Shown here: positions 23,501 through 35,258 of the stretch, piece after piece
Layout: each line of letters begins with the position of its first letter
Numbering within the stretch: position 1 is the first letter of the stretch
From: Teratosphaeria epicoccoides
Lineage: Eukaryota > Ascomycota > Dothideomycetes > Mycosphaerellales > Teratosphaeriaceae
Length of the DNA stretch: 55,951 nt
Direction: 5' to 3'
NCBI GenBank assembly: GCA_021401465.1
Contig: JADDMT010000160.1
Location: forward strand, 1 to 55,951
The notes under the pieces: model-generated
What the model was told of the DNA's origin: nothing
The model's input: the letters and a program-made list of their open reading frames with translations, nothing else
Database searches by the model: none
Translations under genes and position numbers: made by a program

Positions 23501-25062
23501 AGGCGAAGAGCATAGAGCTCCTACCCCGACCTAGAGAGTACGAACTCACAGTAACCCTACTAGCCTTTATTTGCAAGGTAGTAACCTAGGAAGAGTCTCT
23601 AGCAAAGGACGTGTCAGAGAATGTAGAGACCCTACTTCGCAAGCTACAATTAGCCTTAGAGCGACCTAAAAGCACTAGCGAGGACTAGGAGTACAAGTAT
23701 AGCGTCTAGTATAAAAGCGATCGCATTTAGGTCCTAAATGATAAAGCATTAAAGGCGTAACTACTACGCTTACACTATAACAACCTGTTAGCTAGGTACT
23801 TCGAGAGAGACTATACCCTCGCCTTGTTGTCGCGAAAGTACTAGTAGCTAGATATTACAAAGGAGGTTAACGAATACGTCCGAACCTGCTACACATGCTA
23901 GATAATGAAGAGTAAGCGCTATCGCGGATATAGCAAGGCACATGCCTTGCCTCTACCTAATAGGCTATAGTAAGAGATTACTATAGACTTTATCATGGAT
24001 CTGCCTCTAAGCAAGCTCTTTAGGTGTATGTATGATGCTATCCTAGTAATTGTTAATAGGTTCTCTAAGATAGTAATCTTTGTCCTAACTAACAAGATGT
24101 GTACTAGTGTAGAACTAGCAAACCTTATAGTACGCAAAGTCGTACGTCGTTTTAGCATGCTAGAAGGAGCACTCTTAGATCGTAGTAGTGTCTTTACTAG
24201 CTAATACTAGAGTAACTTTACATGTAAAGCATAGCTAAAGTATAAGCTTAGCATAGCTTTTTATCCGCAAACTAATAGCTAGACTAAGCGGGCAAACTAG
24301 ACTCTAGAACAATACCTCTGTTATTACTATAATAAGGAACAAAATGACTAGGCCGAGTTGTTACTACAAGCTAAATATGCGAGTAACGCATACGACAATG
24401 CTACTACTAGCATGTCGCCTTTCTAGGTAGTATTAGGATTCTAGCCTTCCCTGACATTAGCGCCTTAGGACAAGTCTGCTAAAAGAAGGGTACTAGCTGC
24501 TATAGAGCGCGCGCATTAGTTACGCGACATAACTAAAAGGCTTAAAGAAAATTAGCGACAAATAGTAAACTAGCGGGTAGAGTACTATAACGCGCGGCAT
24601 AAGCGCCAAGCTTACTCTGTAGGAGATATAGTGCTATTATTAACTAAGAACTTGCGACTACTAGTGCTAAAGAAGAAGATAGCAGCCTAATTTGTCGGAC
24701 TATTCCGCGTGCTAGACGTAATAGGCAATTAGGCTTATTGCCTAGTACTACCTTCCTAGTACCAGATCTACAATGTTTTCTATGTCTTGCTACTTAAGCC
24801 TTAGAAGGGCCGAGCGGGCGAAGAGCCTACTTACCCTATGCCTCTCGCTAAAGAGGGTAGCGAGTATAAGGTTAAGGCTATTAGGGGTATAAGGGTACAT
24901 AGTAGTATACGCTAATACCTAGTGTAGTAGAAGGATTAGCTAGAGGACTACAACATCTAGGTTAATAAAGCCGACTACGAGGGCGCGAAGGACCTAATTG
25001 AAGCATACCTAGCGTAGGAGAGGGGCAAGAAGAGATCAGGCAGAGGACAAAGGAAAAAGTAA
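20589..25062 (+). pseudogene. C2 gag-pol polyprotein, truncated
   Basis: It runs in the same frame as C1 from capsid (KFLREDLKEA-like, near 20610) through a CCHC knuckle near 21268-21310, a protease region near 21570-21640 and RT with YLDD at 22555-22566. RNase H follows (KIETDASRFALGG near 23000), then integrase (zinc-binding region near 23770-23910, ITIDFI near 23980, LLDRSSVFTS near 24175). The stop is TAA at 25060-25062. The C-terminal segment (EYKVKAIRGIRVHSSI near 24860) is a divergent chromodomain, and the protein ends in a basic tail (GKKRSGRGQRKK). Trp and Gln codons are widely TAG. Confidence 0.9.
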
Positions 25063-25170
25063 GCCTAAGGGGAAACGGCATTACAGGCTACCTATATTTT
25101 GGCCCTAGGCGGGGCGCGAAAGCTAAGCATGCTTACAGCTAGAGCTGCCTACCCCCTAAGAGTGCCTGAA

Positions 25171-26255
25171 CTAGGGCAACTTATTATCCTCTACTACTAT
25201 CTCCGCATTATCCCCTACTACTATGTCCGTATCCTCCTCTGCCTCTACGTCTTCATTACTGTCAGGGCGACGACCTAGGAGGTCTATAAGGCCCTTACGC
25301 TCCTAGTAAGGGGTTAGCAGACAATAATAGGACAAAGAGTATTCGCGGGATATGCTTACCTCTATCTTGTTATCAAGATAGTCCTAGAGGCTACTTATAG
25401 CAGCGTCGGCGTAAGTGAGATCCGCGCGGGGCACGCGGGCATCTAGGAACTATTAGCAGGTTAGCATGCGACGAGCAAACGACAGGCTAGGGGACTTATA
25501 GCGGGGCTAAGCTCGAAGAGGCCTACTAAGGCCTACGTGTTCTACTTAGTAGTAGCGACAGCCTAGCTGCTACTACCCGCTAGCGCGGCGCTAGTAGCAC
25601 GCTTAGCCTTAGCCGTAATAGCAGGGAAGCGCTTAGGCATAGAGTCGTAGTTACGCTATAGCCTCTACAGATAGTTAGTACCTAAAACCTATGCCTAAGG
25701 TATACGACAAGAAGGCAGAAAACATACCTTAAGTAGCGGACGCTAGTTCGCGGCAGCGTCGAGGTAGGCTCGCTAGGCTACGGCGTAATCCTCGCTAGTA
25801 GTGTCAGGATCGCGCCTAACACGCTTAGCCTTAGCGCGGGCGCAGAGCACGACATTATATTCGGCCGCTATGGCCTAGTTTATAGGGATGCACACGTAGT
25901 TACTCTTACTACAGCTACAAGCATAGTTAGTAGTTACGATAAGTAGGAGAAGTGTAAGCCTTAGGCAGACGAAGAGGCATACTGCTTATAACGCTTCTGC
26001 TGTCCTAACTTAAAGCATACGGTGCATAGCCCGTACTCTAAAATCAAGTTAATAGCGCCCTACGTATGTTTAAAGCAAGCGACACGCACTAGAAAGGCCG
26101 ATGTACTATGCGTAGCGCTTGTAGTTGTCGACAAGCGGCTCCTTACTATAATTGTAGCAGGAGGGGGGCGTGAATTAAGCAGGCTAGGCGCCTGTTAACC
26201 TCGTAGGAGTAGCTAGCGTAGCGCTAGCGGCGATCTTAGAACCTTTAGGAGGCAT
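25171..26255 (-). pseudogene. C2 antisense accessory gene, spliced
   Basis: It starts at ATG 26255 with the MPPKGSK N-terminus, runs opposite to pol and converges on it; the gap to the pol stop is about 110 bp. Intron sites seen in C4 are conserved. At its end C2 reads TTG where C1 and C4 have TAG, so it would terminate two codons later (TAG at 25171-25173). It encodes an acidic C-terminus (PDSNEDVEAEEDTD-like region near 25250). See the C4 copy for the exon model. Confidence 0.68.
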
Positions 26256-26617
26256 GTTAAAAGGTTAATATGATAAAGAAAGTCAGGATTACTACATGCG
26301 AATAGCGGATTTTATACCCGCGCGCTGTTTATGCTATAGAAGCCTCCTGCAGCTATAAACTCCCTGTTACTATAGGTAACTAGCGCTAGAGCTAATTAGA
26401 ACTAACAAGCGTGTTTGCGGTATACTTCACGTAGCGACAAAGAGTCATGTCGCCTAAGTCATAACTCTAGCATGATTTACAACCTGCCTCTACGAGGAAG
26501 GAGGTTTAGAAGGGGGCTACCTGCTTATAGAGTAAACCGTAGGGGACCCGATCTTGCTTAGCGTAGGAAGGGAGCTCTCTAAGTATTAAGACGACCCTTA
26601 TAGGAGAAGGTAGCAAA
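26256..26617. other. C2 non-coding stretch between antisense start and 3' LTR
   Basis: About 360 bp with no supported frame. By position it holds the antisense promoter. It ends in the purine-rich tract ataggagaagg just before the 3' LTR. Confidence 0.6.
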
Positions 26618-26823
26618 TGATACTAGACGGCTAAGCTATAGGCTTATTTGGTCATGCTAAGGAGCTAAGCCGCACGTGACGCACGCAGGCGCATCTTATG
26701 CGCTTCGCGGAAGAATTAAAGAAGGGCAGCAATTAGTTTTTAGACCTTACCCTATTATTAGGAATAGAGGCTCTATACGCTACTACATACCTACGTATTA
26801 ATTACTAGTCGCATACTATATTA
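26618..26823 (+). repeat. C2 3' LTR (206 bp)
   Basis: It starts TGATACTAGACGG and ends CATACTATATTA, the same length as both C1 LTRs. Confidence 0.93.
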
Positions 26824-29800
26824 CCTCCTGTCCCTCGATTTTCTTGCGGATAGTAAGTATAGTTAGGTCGTAGACTAGTGCGTTCTCTAGGTCGTCCTAG
26901 AACTCGCTAGTCTATGTAATAGTCATGGCCGCGAGTTAGTTAACTCTAAGCGTGCTATTACTATTTCCCTAGAGAATAGCATGTTTCTCCTGTTTCACGC
27001 CCTTTATGTAGTTAGTCTAGCGGCTAAGTACATCGGCGTGTACGTTATCAGATCCCTTGTAATAGACAATCTTATAGTTAAAGCTAGAGAGTTCCTTACT
27101 CTATCGGACTTGTCGTCAGTTTAACTCCTTCGTCGTAGTAAAGTACCGCAAGTTCTCATGGTCCGTGTAGACTATAACCTAGTACTTAGACCCTTCTAAG
27201 TAGACTCGCTACCCTTTGTAGGCATCTACTATAGCTAGAAGTTCTTTGTTATAGACGTCGTAACAGAGCTCGGGTCTAGACAGCTTTCTCGAGTAATAGG
27301 CAACTAGCTGTAGTCGTCTACTCGGTCCTAGTTAACTTAAGCATGCCCTAAGTGCTACATCGGAGACATCTGTTTCGACTATGATAGGCTTATTAGGGTT
27401 AAACACAAGCAAGATTAGCTAATCTATGAATCGTTACTTGAGTTCCTTAAAGGCATTCTGTTAGGCGTCGTCCTATACGAATAGTGTACCCTTCGTAGTA
27501 AGGATTATAAGTAGTGCCGTAATGCTCGAATAGTTCGCGATAAATCTTCGATAGAAGTTAGCGAACCTAAGGAAGGACTATACTTCCTTGACATTAGTCG
27601 GCGTAGGCTATTCTCTTACAACTTTGACCTTCTTAGTGTCTATCTTGATCCTGTTCTATGCTACTACGTAGCTAAGGAACTAGACTTCTTGCTTATAAAA
27701 CTCGCTCTTCTAAGGCTTAACCTTTAGCTTGTAATCCTAGAGTTTCTAAAGTACCTTACGTACATAAGTCCTATATTCTTCGATCGTTCGTAAGTAGACA
27801 AGGATGTCATCTAAGTATACAACCACGAAGACGTTAAGGTACTCTTGTAGCACATTGTTCATAAATGTCTGCTATGTAGCTAGGGCGTTTGTTAACCTAA
27901 ATAGCATGACTATATACTTGTAGTGTCCGAACCTAGTTCGGAACGTAGTCTTCTATTCTTCGCCTTCCTTGATTTAAATTCGGTTATATACTCCTAGTAT
28001 ATCAAACTTCGAGAACTATATTACTCCTTGTAGGCAATCCTGTAACTCTAAAAGCAAAGGAAGCAGATAACTATTTTTTATCGTAATGTTATTTAATCTA
28101 TAATAGTCTATGCAAAGTCGCTAGTTATCTTCCCCCTTAGAGACAAACAGGATCGGATACCCTGCTAGTGACTTTAATTCGCGGATGAAGCCCTTCTAGA
28201 GGTTATCTTCAAGGTATTTCCGGAGAATCTCTAGCTTCGCTACTAACAATAGGCAAACTAGTTACTTCGTTAGTGTTCTGCCTAGGAGTAAGGGTATCCC
28301 GTAGTCCTACTCCTAGCTTTCTAGCAGACCCTCTTAGTTAGGTTCCTCCTCGAAAAGAGTAGCAAACTCCTTATACTTGTTAGGGACAGTAAACTCGACT
28401 TTGACTTCAGATTATGTTACTTTAACCTATAGGACGTGTACTTCCTGTTCTAGGTCCTTAATGGCGGCGACTATCTTGCTTAAAGTCATAGCACATATTT
28501 CGATCTTACCTAGTACGTCATGTACTATAGGTAGAGGTATTAATCTTAAGAGTTCCGGGAACTAGATCCTCTCGTTCTTCTAGTCAAGGTAGGGGTTAGC
28601 GTTTCTTAGCTATAGTAACCCTAGCACTACATCTGAGCTAGGTAACTCTATGATGTCGAACTAGATCATCTCTTAGTAGCGTCCTATCCGCAGAGGTATC
28701 GTCTCGGTCTCTTCGTCAACTATTCCTTAGTTGTACGTAACTAGCTTTCTATTAATCGCTTATAGTAAGAAAGCATTTGTCTTTGCCTGTAGCCTTATCC
28801 TAGCTATCCTAGCGAACTTAGGCGTCATGAAGATTCTAGTGCATCCTGAATCTATTAAGGCCTAGGCTAGCGTCTTGTTAATATGCACCTATATTCTGAG
28901 GTTGTCCGCGTATCTAGCGCTAACTACAGCATATCGTTATAGCCCTGTCTAGTCTGTCTGTAGGTCTAATTCCGGCGGACCTTGTCGTTTCCTAAATAAC
29001 TGTTTTCTTAGACTAATTTAGGGATTATGTAGTCTCGGCTTACTCTTCTTCGAGCGTTACTACTAACCGGCCTAAGAGGTTATGCTCGCTCTTAGCCTCG
29101 TTATTCCTGCGCGTTTCTTGCGTACTCTATCTTCAAGTAGCTAACCTAGAGTCGTAACGTTTGTAGAACCTAGATACCTTTGTAGGTAAAGTAGCCTCCT
29201 TAGGGCGTAAATTCTATCCCGAACGGAACAATTTCTTAGACAATCTTCTAATGCGAGTAAGGGTAAGCTATACCTAGTAGTCTCCTTAGGTGTCGTTGTA
29301 TGCGGTCGGCTAGTTCGTCATATTCAAGCTAGTCGACATGTTATACTCTATTAATCTATAGGCAAGCCTAAGCCTACTAGTTCTATATGATTCGGATAAT
29401 ATCAAGTCTAATGTCATGTAGCGGCATAGCCTATCTCTCTATGCTCTCGTCTTCCTCGGAATCAGGAATGACAGCTACGACAATCTCGTAGTTGTTGTCC
29501 GAACCTTCTTCTTCTTCTTCTAGCTCCTGTTGCCTTAGGACTGTCGCACTAGAAGGTGTACCCCTTAGCGCATAGATCGACTATGCCTTGTTTCGGCTAG
29601 GGTACTATCCGGAACTATCTTTATCACTCATGTGAATTCGATAATCGTCGTCGTAGCACGTAGTCTAAGTAAGTGCGGCATAGTCTAGTTCTCGAGTAGC
29701 GGCAGCCTTTTGCTTAGGTGCTGTCGTTGTCGCGCGAGCCTGCTCTATCCTAGGCGGCTCTTGTCGTTACTTCTTAGCAAAACATTCGCAGGCAAAGTGT

Positions 29801-30759
29801 CCTTTCTTTCTATAGTTGTGGCACTTGAGATTACTCTTGTCGAATGGCTTCTTCAGACTATTCTAGGGAGGAGAGCCCTTCTGCGGCTTTCCTCAGGGTC
29901 TATTCCTCGGACGCCCCTTAGTCGCATCTAACTCTATAGGTTAGAGACTATAGTAATCGCTTTGCCATTTTAGTGCTAATCGTTAGACCTTATGGTTAGC
30001 CTGTGCTAGCTTGCGATTTCTATGTTGTCGTTCTTGCTGTCATTCCTAGATGCGATTATCGATTCTAATCGCGAGATCGCTTATTTCCTTGAATGTCGTT
30101 AGCCGATCTCCTCAGGCAATTTCGTCTTTAACTGTCTCCTTTAGTCCCTAGTAGAACTAAGCGGCTAAAGCATTATCATTCTAGTCGACTTAAGCAGAGA
30201 GGGTCTAAAAGTCCGCGCAGTACTTAATAGCGGAACCCTTCTGCTAGATTCCTAGGAGAGCTCTCTTAGCCTCTTGTTGCTTATTACTAAGCCTAAAAGC
30301 TTCGCGTAACGCCTTAAACAAAGACTTGTCTAAGTTGAGAATCTCCCTAGTCGTTGTCTTCCTGGCTTCGACGCTGCTAACGTGATCTAGATAATCTGAT
30401 AGGTAAGGCTAGATGAACTCGAACGCTAGTCCTTTTAGGTAAGAGACATCATACATTATTTGCTTATAATGTGTCGTAAACTGTTCTGTATCTACGTTAA
30501 ATGCTAACTAGCATTAGAGGATAAACATCTTAACTTGAGATTGTTGTCCTATGAACTCTGTAGGGCTTCCTATCTTGAAGCCATTATTGCCATGCTAGTT
30601 TCTAGTAGTCGAACCTGCGACAGATGCTAGAGCTATCTCGCTAAGGTAAACGGATTCAAGCTACTAAGTAATTTAAGGTATAGCGGCAACTTGTTCTCGT
30701 GGTGTCAGTTAACTATTGTCGCTAGAGGTCGAACTAACAGCTAAGGAACTACTTGACAT
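26824..30759 (-). pseudogene. B2 gag-pol, 5' part
   Basis: On the minus strand gag starts at ATG 30759. The capsid is near 30550-30000 and the CCHC knuckle near 29823-29780. PR with a DSG triad lies near 28850, RT YLDD at 27817-27806 and RNase H near 27500-27050. The frame ends at the C2 insertion (26824). As in B1, the knuckle is in the gag frame and RT lies in the -1 frame. Between about 29280 and 30190 the sequence is nearly identical to B1 18690-19600, whereas flanking parts differ at many RIP-type sites. Confidence 0.9.
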
Positions 30760-30818
30760 AGGCGTATGTTAAGCGCTTAACGAGTCCCCTGATACTTCCT
30801 TAGGAGTAGTGCTCAAAA

Positions 30819-31238
30819 TGTCATAAGGGTAGGTGCTAATAGCAGGAAGGGGATTAGGTATTAGACTTGCAGAGTAGTGAAGAATATCGACAATAGCAAT
30901 TAACCTTGTAACTAACTATCTCCCTTAGAGGAGAGGATTAAATTAAGCACGAAGCTCCTAACTGCCTGTCCTGAAGCTATCCCTATATACTAGAGAGACA
31001 GGGCAGTTCTGCTAGATCTGTTAATAGACCCGTTAGACCTATGTCTATAGATCTGTAGACTAACCCTATAGATCTAGGGATCTGTCCTCACGTGACAGGT
31101 CCTTTCTCCTATGTAAGCCTGTAGATCTGTAGACTAACCCTACAGATCTAGGTGTCTGTCCTTACATGACAGATCCTTTCTTCCCTACATGTGTTATGAC
31201 TTATGCTATAGTGCTTGTAACCTATGACCTTCATGACA
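30819..31238 (-). repeat. B2 LTR (420 bp)
   Basis: It starts TGTCATAAGG and ends TTCATGACA, with two copies of the GATCTGTAG...CTACAGATC stem-loop. It pairs with 13794-14182 through the shared CTTAG duplication and subfamily sequence. Confidence 0.92.
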
Positions 31239-31278
31239 CTTAGTAAGGCTAGGGACATCCTTATAGGAGGAGGGGCAG

Positions 31279-31668
31279 TAATACAGTTAATACTAGGGGG
31301 CTATTAGAGCTATATAGGTTCTAATGCCCGCCCTTAGCATATAATGACCCTACTACATGTAGCAAGGGGGTCCTTCGTACATACATTAGCTTGTATGTCG
31401 TCTAAGTAGGATTAATGCCTGACGTAGGATGCTACTACGCCGCTAACTCTATAGTACCCCTGCGGGGGCTTCCTAACCCCACGGTACCTCTGCGAGGTTA
31501 GGCTCGGACATGCTTCCTCTAATTAAGGGGCGCTAGGGGTTATAAGCACCTCTAGCGCTACCTCTACAATAAGCAGAAAGGAGCGCTATCTTGTACCTAC
31601 TAAAAGGTCGGATTACTCTGTCATACTACAAGATATTTTCATATTATATAGCATATACATCTATATTA
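31279..31668 (+). repeat. A2 3' LTR (390 bp)
   Basis: It starts TAATACAG and ends CTATATTA. It is preceded by the same AGGAGGAGGGGCAG purine tract as A1. It has the extra mid-LTR segment of the A2 5' LTR. The right flank is ggacg, an integrase fragment of another element. Confidence 0.92.
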
Positions 31669-31855
31669 GGACGCTAAAGAGGCTAGCCCGCTAAAAGCTG
31701 CTAAGAGGGCAAAGGCGTTTGCAGAGAAGATCCAGAGCATAACAGGAATCTGCTAAGCTATAATAGCAGCCTCTATATAAGAGTAGGAGGAGTCCGCTAA
31801 TAAACGTTAGAGCCCTACTCTGATTTACAAAGTTAGTTACAAGGTCTAGCTATTT
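31669..31855 (+). pseudogene. Element D: integrase fragment of another gypsy element
   Basis: A plus-strand frame reads DAKEASPLKAAKRAKAFAEK, then a region ending SPTLIYKVSYKV. This resembles the linker and the ...YKVGDKVWL segment before the GPY/F module of gypsy integrases, with RIP-type stops in between. It does not match the A, B or C integrases seen here. It ends at an abrupt inverted junction with element A3 near 31855. Confidence 0.55.
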
Positions 31856-33862
31856 AAGTCAGAGTAGACTAGTATATTGTCTAAATATACTATGTAGCAG
31901 GTATTAATGAGGCTAGCTAGGGCCTAGTTAATATATGCCTAAAAGGTAGCTAGTATGTTACTTAAGCTAAATGGCATTACTATATACTTAAAGCGTCTAT
32001 ATTATGTTTAGAATGTAGTCTTCTACTTGTCGCCCTTCTAAATAGGAATTCGGTAGTAGGCGTCCTTCAAGTTAATAGACAAGAATATTGCGGCGTGACT
32101 AAGCTAGTCAGGCATCTTGCTAATAAGTAGTAGGGGGTAGCGGTTCTTCTAAGTTACCGCGTTAAGGCCCCTATACTCTACGTATAGGTAGAGCGTGTTA
32201 TGCTTTCTCGGGACAAACATTACTAGCGCTCCTGCCTCGCTATCGCTTCGTCGGATCTACACGTTAGATTATATCCTTCTATAAGGTCAATCGCATGCTC
32301 TATGTCTAGGGCCTAAGCATAGGCCGTAGCCTCTATGTCAAAAATATCGGCGTGTCCTTCTAGTTTAGGCAGAAGGGTAGCGTCCTCCTAGACGCTACGT
32401 ATGCAGACTACGTACATACATTAGACCTTCTTTATGTCCTCGTAAAAGCTATGTGCGTCCTACATCTTTACTGTAGGTACTTTGCCCTTAGAGCTGTAGA
32501 ACTAATAGTCTGTAGCTCTATTAACAATAACTCCCTGCTTATAGCGCTAAGGGCGGCCTAGTAGGAGTTCCTTATCTAGGATGTCTTTAGCATAGAAGAC
32601 TTCGTTAGTTTCGCGCTCTTCTCCTAAAGGGTCCGCAAGTTAGAGGCGCACGTTATACGCGCCTTAGGCCGCTACGCCTTTGCCCTAGAAGGACTTTATA
32701 GTAGGTAGTAGTACTCCTAGAATTAGCTTCAAACTAAGCTATACGACTAGCCGCTAGGGTATCATGTTAACTTCCGCGAGGTTATCTAACATGTAGTCTA
32801 CTAGCTTACACGAGCTATTAACTTAGACCGCGCTAGATAGGCGCTAGGTAGGCTACGAGTCTACTCTGTTAATAACAGGCAACTTAGATACCTAAGATAG
32901 TCATTAAGTCTTCTTAGGCTTATCCCTCTTTCGCCTCCCTGCTACAGAGGTTTTAGACACCTTGTTTACCTTCTTTAGATTACTTCGTTTAGGACAGCAA
33001 TTTGCCTAGTAGTCCTTCGCTCCATAAATGTAGTAGCTACCTAGAGGCTTCTCGCTACTGTCTTTAGGCTTAGAAGGTCTGCTCCTCTAGACTAAACTAC
33101 CGCGTTAGACTTAACCCTTAGGGTGCTAGTAATAGCGGCCCTTTAGTAGGTCTTCGGGGCTTAAACGCTTATTGTCCTTGCCGCCTAATAGTCTATTTTG
33201 CTTTAAGGTAATCTCTATACGTGTTATAAGGGACACAAGGTCTTGCTAAGTTGTCAGAAGTTCATGAAAAGTCATGATTATGTTCTGAAGATCGTTATTA
33301 AGCTTGACAAGTAGGTGCTACACGCGTTACATCTTAGTATAGGGTAGCATCTGTCCCTCGAGCGTACGAGATAAGTAGTAAAGCTAGAGGTAGTTTGTCT
33401 CTTCCCCTGCTTAGCCTTCTTATACTCTACAGACATAGTAAGGGCATAGTTACCTAGATCCTTAACCTAGTTAACATAGAACTAGTAGAAGTCCGCCTAT
33501 GTATATGTTCTATCATAGACCCGTATAAGGTCATACCGCTCATGCTAGTTGTTATAAGGTTCCTTATCCTCTTTAAGCTACATTACACTAAAGGTAGCCT
33601 CTTTGCCCTCTATAGCATATCCGCATAAGTTAAGCATAGAAACTACCTTACATGCCTGTAAGAAAGTTCGAGCCTCCTTTAAGGTATCTCCCTTAAACAG
33701 CTTCAGGTTACATGCGTTATAACTGCCTGCTAATTAGCCTACTATAGTCCTAAATTTAGGCACTACATTTGCAGGCACATGCAGAGGGTCTGCGCCTACT
33801 AGTACGTTGTCTTTGCGGGTCCCTAGCGTAAGATCTCGCTAGATTTCTTCATCTGCTAGTTC
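31856..33862 (-). pseudogene. Element A3: gag to RT fragment of an A-family chromovirus
   Basis: On the minus strand it runs from the gag N-terminal region (near 33860) through the capsid (near 33700-33350), a decayed zinc knuckle near 33020, and a protease-like part (near 32900-32700). It ends in RT with YLDN in place of YLDD near 31890. It is collinear with A2 6450-8950 but without the solo B LTR. At the right it is cut by the C3 LTR (33863); at the left it joins element D in inverted orientation. Confidence 0.85.
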
Positions 33863-34080
33863 TGATACTAGACGACTAAGCTATAGGCTCAGGCGGCTAG
33901 GCTAGCAAGCTAAGCCGCACGTGATGTATACATGCGTATCTTATACGCTCTGCTTCTTAATTAAACAAAGGTAGTAATTAGTTTTAGACCTTACTCTGTA
34001 ATTAGAGATAGAGGCTCTATACGCTACTATATACCTACGTATTAATTACTAGTCGCATACTATATTAATTCTAATCACTC
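33863..34080 (+). mobile_element. Element C3: 5' LTR plus 13 bp of internal sequence
   Basis: A 205-bp C LTR (33863-34067) is followed by ATTCTAATCACTC, the first 13 bases of the C internal region (compare 40464-40476). The F element then begins. No other part of this copy is in the window. Confidence 0.88.
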
Positions 34081-34560
34081 TGTTGAATTAATGCCTTATA
34101 CAGGCAATAGATTTACGCATAGGAAGTAGCCACAGAATGAATGTATTATGTCAGGTATTAAATATATTAACAAACGTGATAGATAGAAGAGAAGAGGTGA
34201 AAATTCTTCTCTTCCTAGCTAGGGTCTTATATCCCTTAACCCCTGACCTGAGTCAGAGAGGTTAGAGTCAGGGTCCTGCCTAACTCTGACTCCTACTAAC
34301 TTAGTACAGCTAGTATACGACTACCTATCACATTTTAGCACTCCTACTTAGACACATACTAGTATACTTAGCGTACTCCTACTATCTTCTAATCTATTGT
34401 TTGTCTAACTAGTAAAGATGTTTGTCGTAGCATGCTCGTGCTACTAGATTAATGCTCTTGTAAAAGAGAATAATGCGCTAGAGCATGTTTGTCGCTTACA
34501 TGTTCGTAAATTCATGTGTTTACTCTGCTTTTACAGGTAAGTCTAACTTTGTATAAAGTA
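34081..34560 (-). repeat. Probable F 3' LTR (about 480 bp)
   Basis: The outer end TGTTGAATT is typical of copia LTR termini (TCAACA read on the minus strand). The inner end is placed at 34560 because a pyrimidine run follows (34561-34574), which on the minus strand is a polypurine tract. A second possible end is the TTTACA at 34535. No partner LTR is available for comparison. Confidence 0.5.
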
Positions 34561-34659
34561 GTCCTTCCCTTCTTAATTGTCCTTCTCTTTCTTATCATTA
34601 TTAATCATAGCTCTATAGAGAGGTATGCTACTAATCCTACTAGATAGTACTTCGTTTAA

Positions 34660-35258
34660 TAGGAAGCTCGCATGGATTATCGATCTCTAGTAGGTTATCT
34701 AGTGTAGTTAGCTTCTCTGACTATAACTGACTTTTAGTAGCTCTGACAACTTAAGGCATCTGACTCTTAATCTCCGTAAGCTCTAGGCGTATATCTGCTT
34801 CCTTCGTAAAGCTTATAACTTTGACTGCTTTAACAAGGTCCTATCTTTGTTTAAGAACAAAGTAACATAGTACTATATCTCTAATCAGAGTACTACCTTC
34901 ATAAACAACCTAGGGCTTATGTAATACAACTTGAACACTTTGAATAGTACTACGCTAATCGCTACTAGCTTTGCTACAGCTAGCTCTAATTAGCGCGTGC
35001 ATTAACATTAGTGTAGAATCAGGTCTAGCAGATACTATAGTAAGCTATATAGCGTATACGTCACTAATCTAAGCAACTCTCATCTAAAAGGCTTGTGTAC
35101 TAATTAAGAATCAGAAGAGATAGTGTTTACTATATACTAGATTAGACAAGCTAGGCGACAATCTAGCTAATTAGAGTGCTTTACTACCTAGTAGGAAGAA
35201 TCTAAGGCTACGTTCTAATCTGCTAGTTTGTAGTCTACCTCCTCTGCTAACCCTTTAG
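34660..35258 (+). pseudogene. F antisense ORF, first part
   Basis: A plus-strand frame opens inside the LTR-proximal region and runs to the B3 insertion. Stops are mainly TAG/TAA, with three or four TGA that could come from CGA. After removing B3 and one TTTAG copy, the frame continues directly at 48914. No start codon is resolved. It includes LISACINISVESGLADTIVS and DKLGDNLANQS. It does not resemble a copia Gag I know, which favours an antisense gene over a sense gag. Confidence 0.5.

Larger units (their letters stand above)
20589..26823 (+). mobile_element. Element C2: 5'-truncated C-family chromovirus
   Basis: It is collinear with C1 from within gag (about 40815) to the 3' LTR (26618-26823). 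The 5' LTR and the first 350 or so bases of internal sequence are missing; a B LTR lies there instead. The right flank cctcc (26824-26828) leads into B RT-side pol sequence that in B1 is continuous near 16240. Confidence 0.9.
26824..31238 (-). mobile_element. Element B2: 5' part of the outer B element
   Basis: This minus-strand B copy runs from the integrase/RNase H side of pol through gag to the 5' LTR (30819-31238). Its right flank CTTAG (31239-31243) repeats 13789-13793 next to the B1 left LTR. B2 and the left part of B1 were therefore one insertion in A2, later split by C2. Confidence 0.9.
5668..31668 (+). mobile_element. Element A2: near-complete chromovirus with large nested insertions
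   Basis: The 5' LTR is at 5668-6056 and the 3' LTR at 31279-31668. Between them lie gag, a solo B LTR (7388-7807), PR-RT-RNase H-IN-chromodomain, the antisense gene, and a 17.4-kb insertion (13794-31238). Sequence before 13789 and after 31239 joins exactly into the A1 order once the duplicated CTTAG is removed. Both LTRs share an extra segment missing from A1, which supports their pairing. The outer flanks (actcc left, ggacg right) do not match, so one edge has probably been rearranged. Confidence 0.9.
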
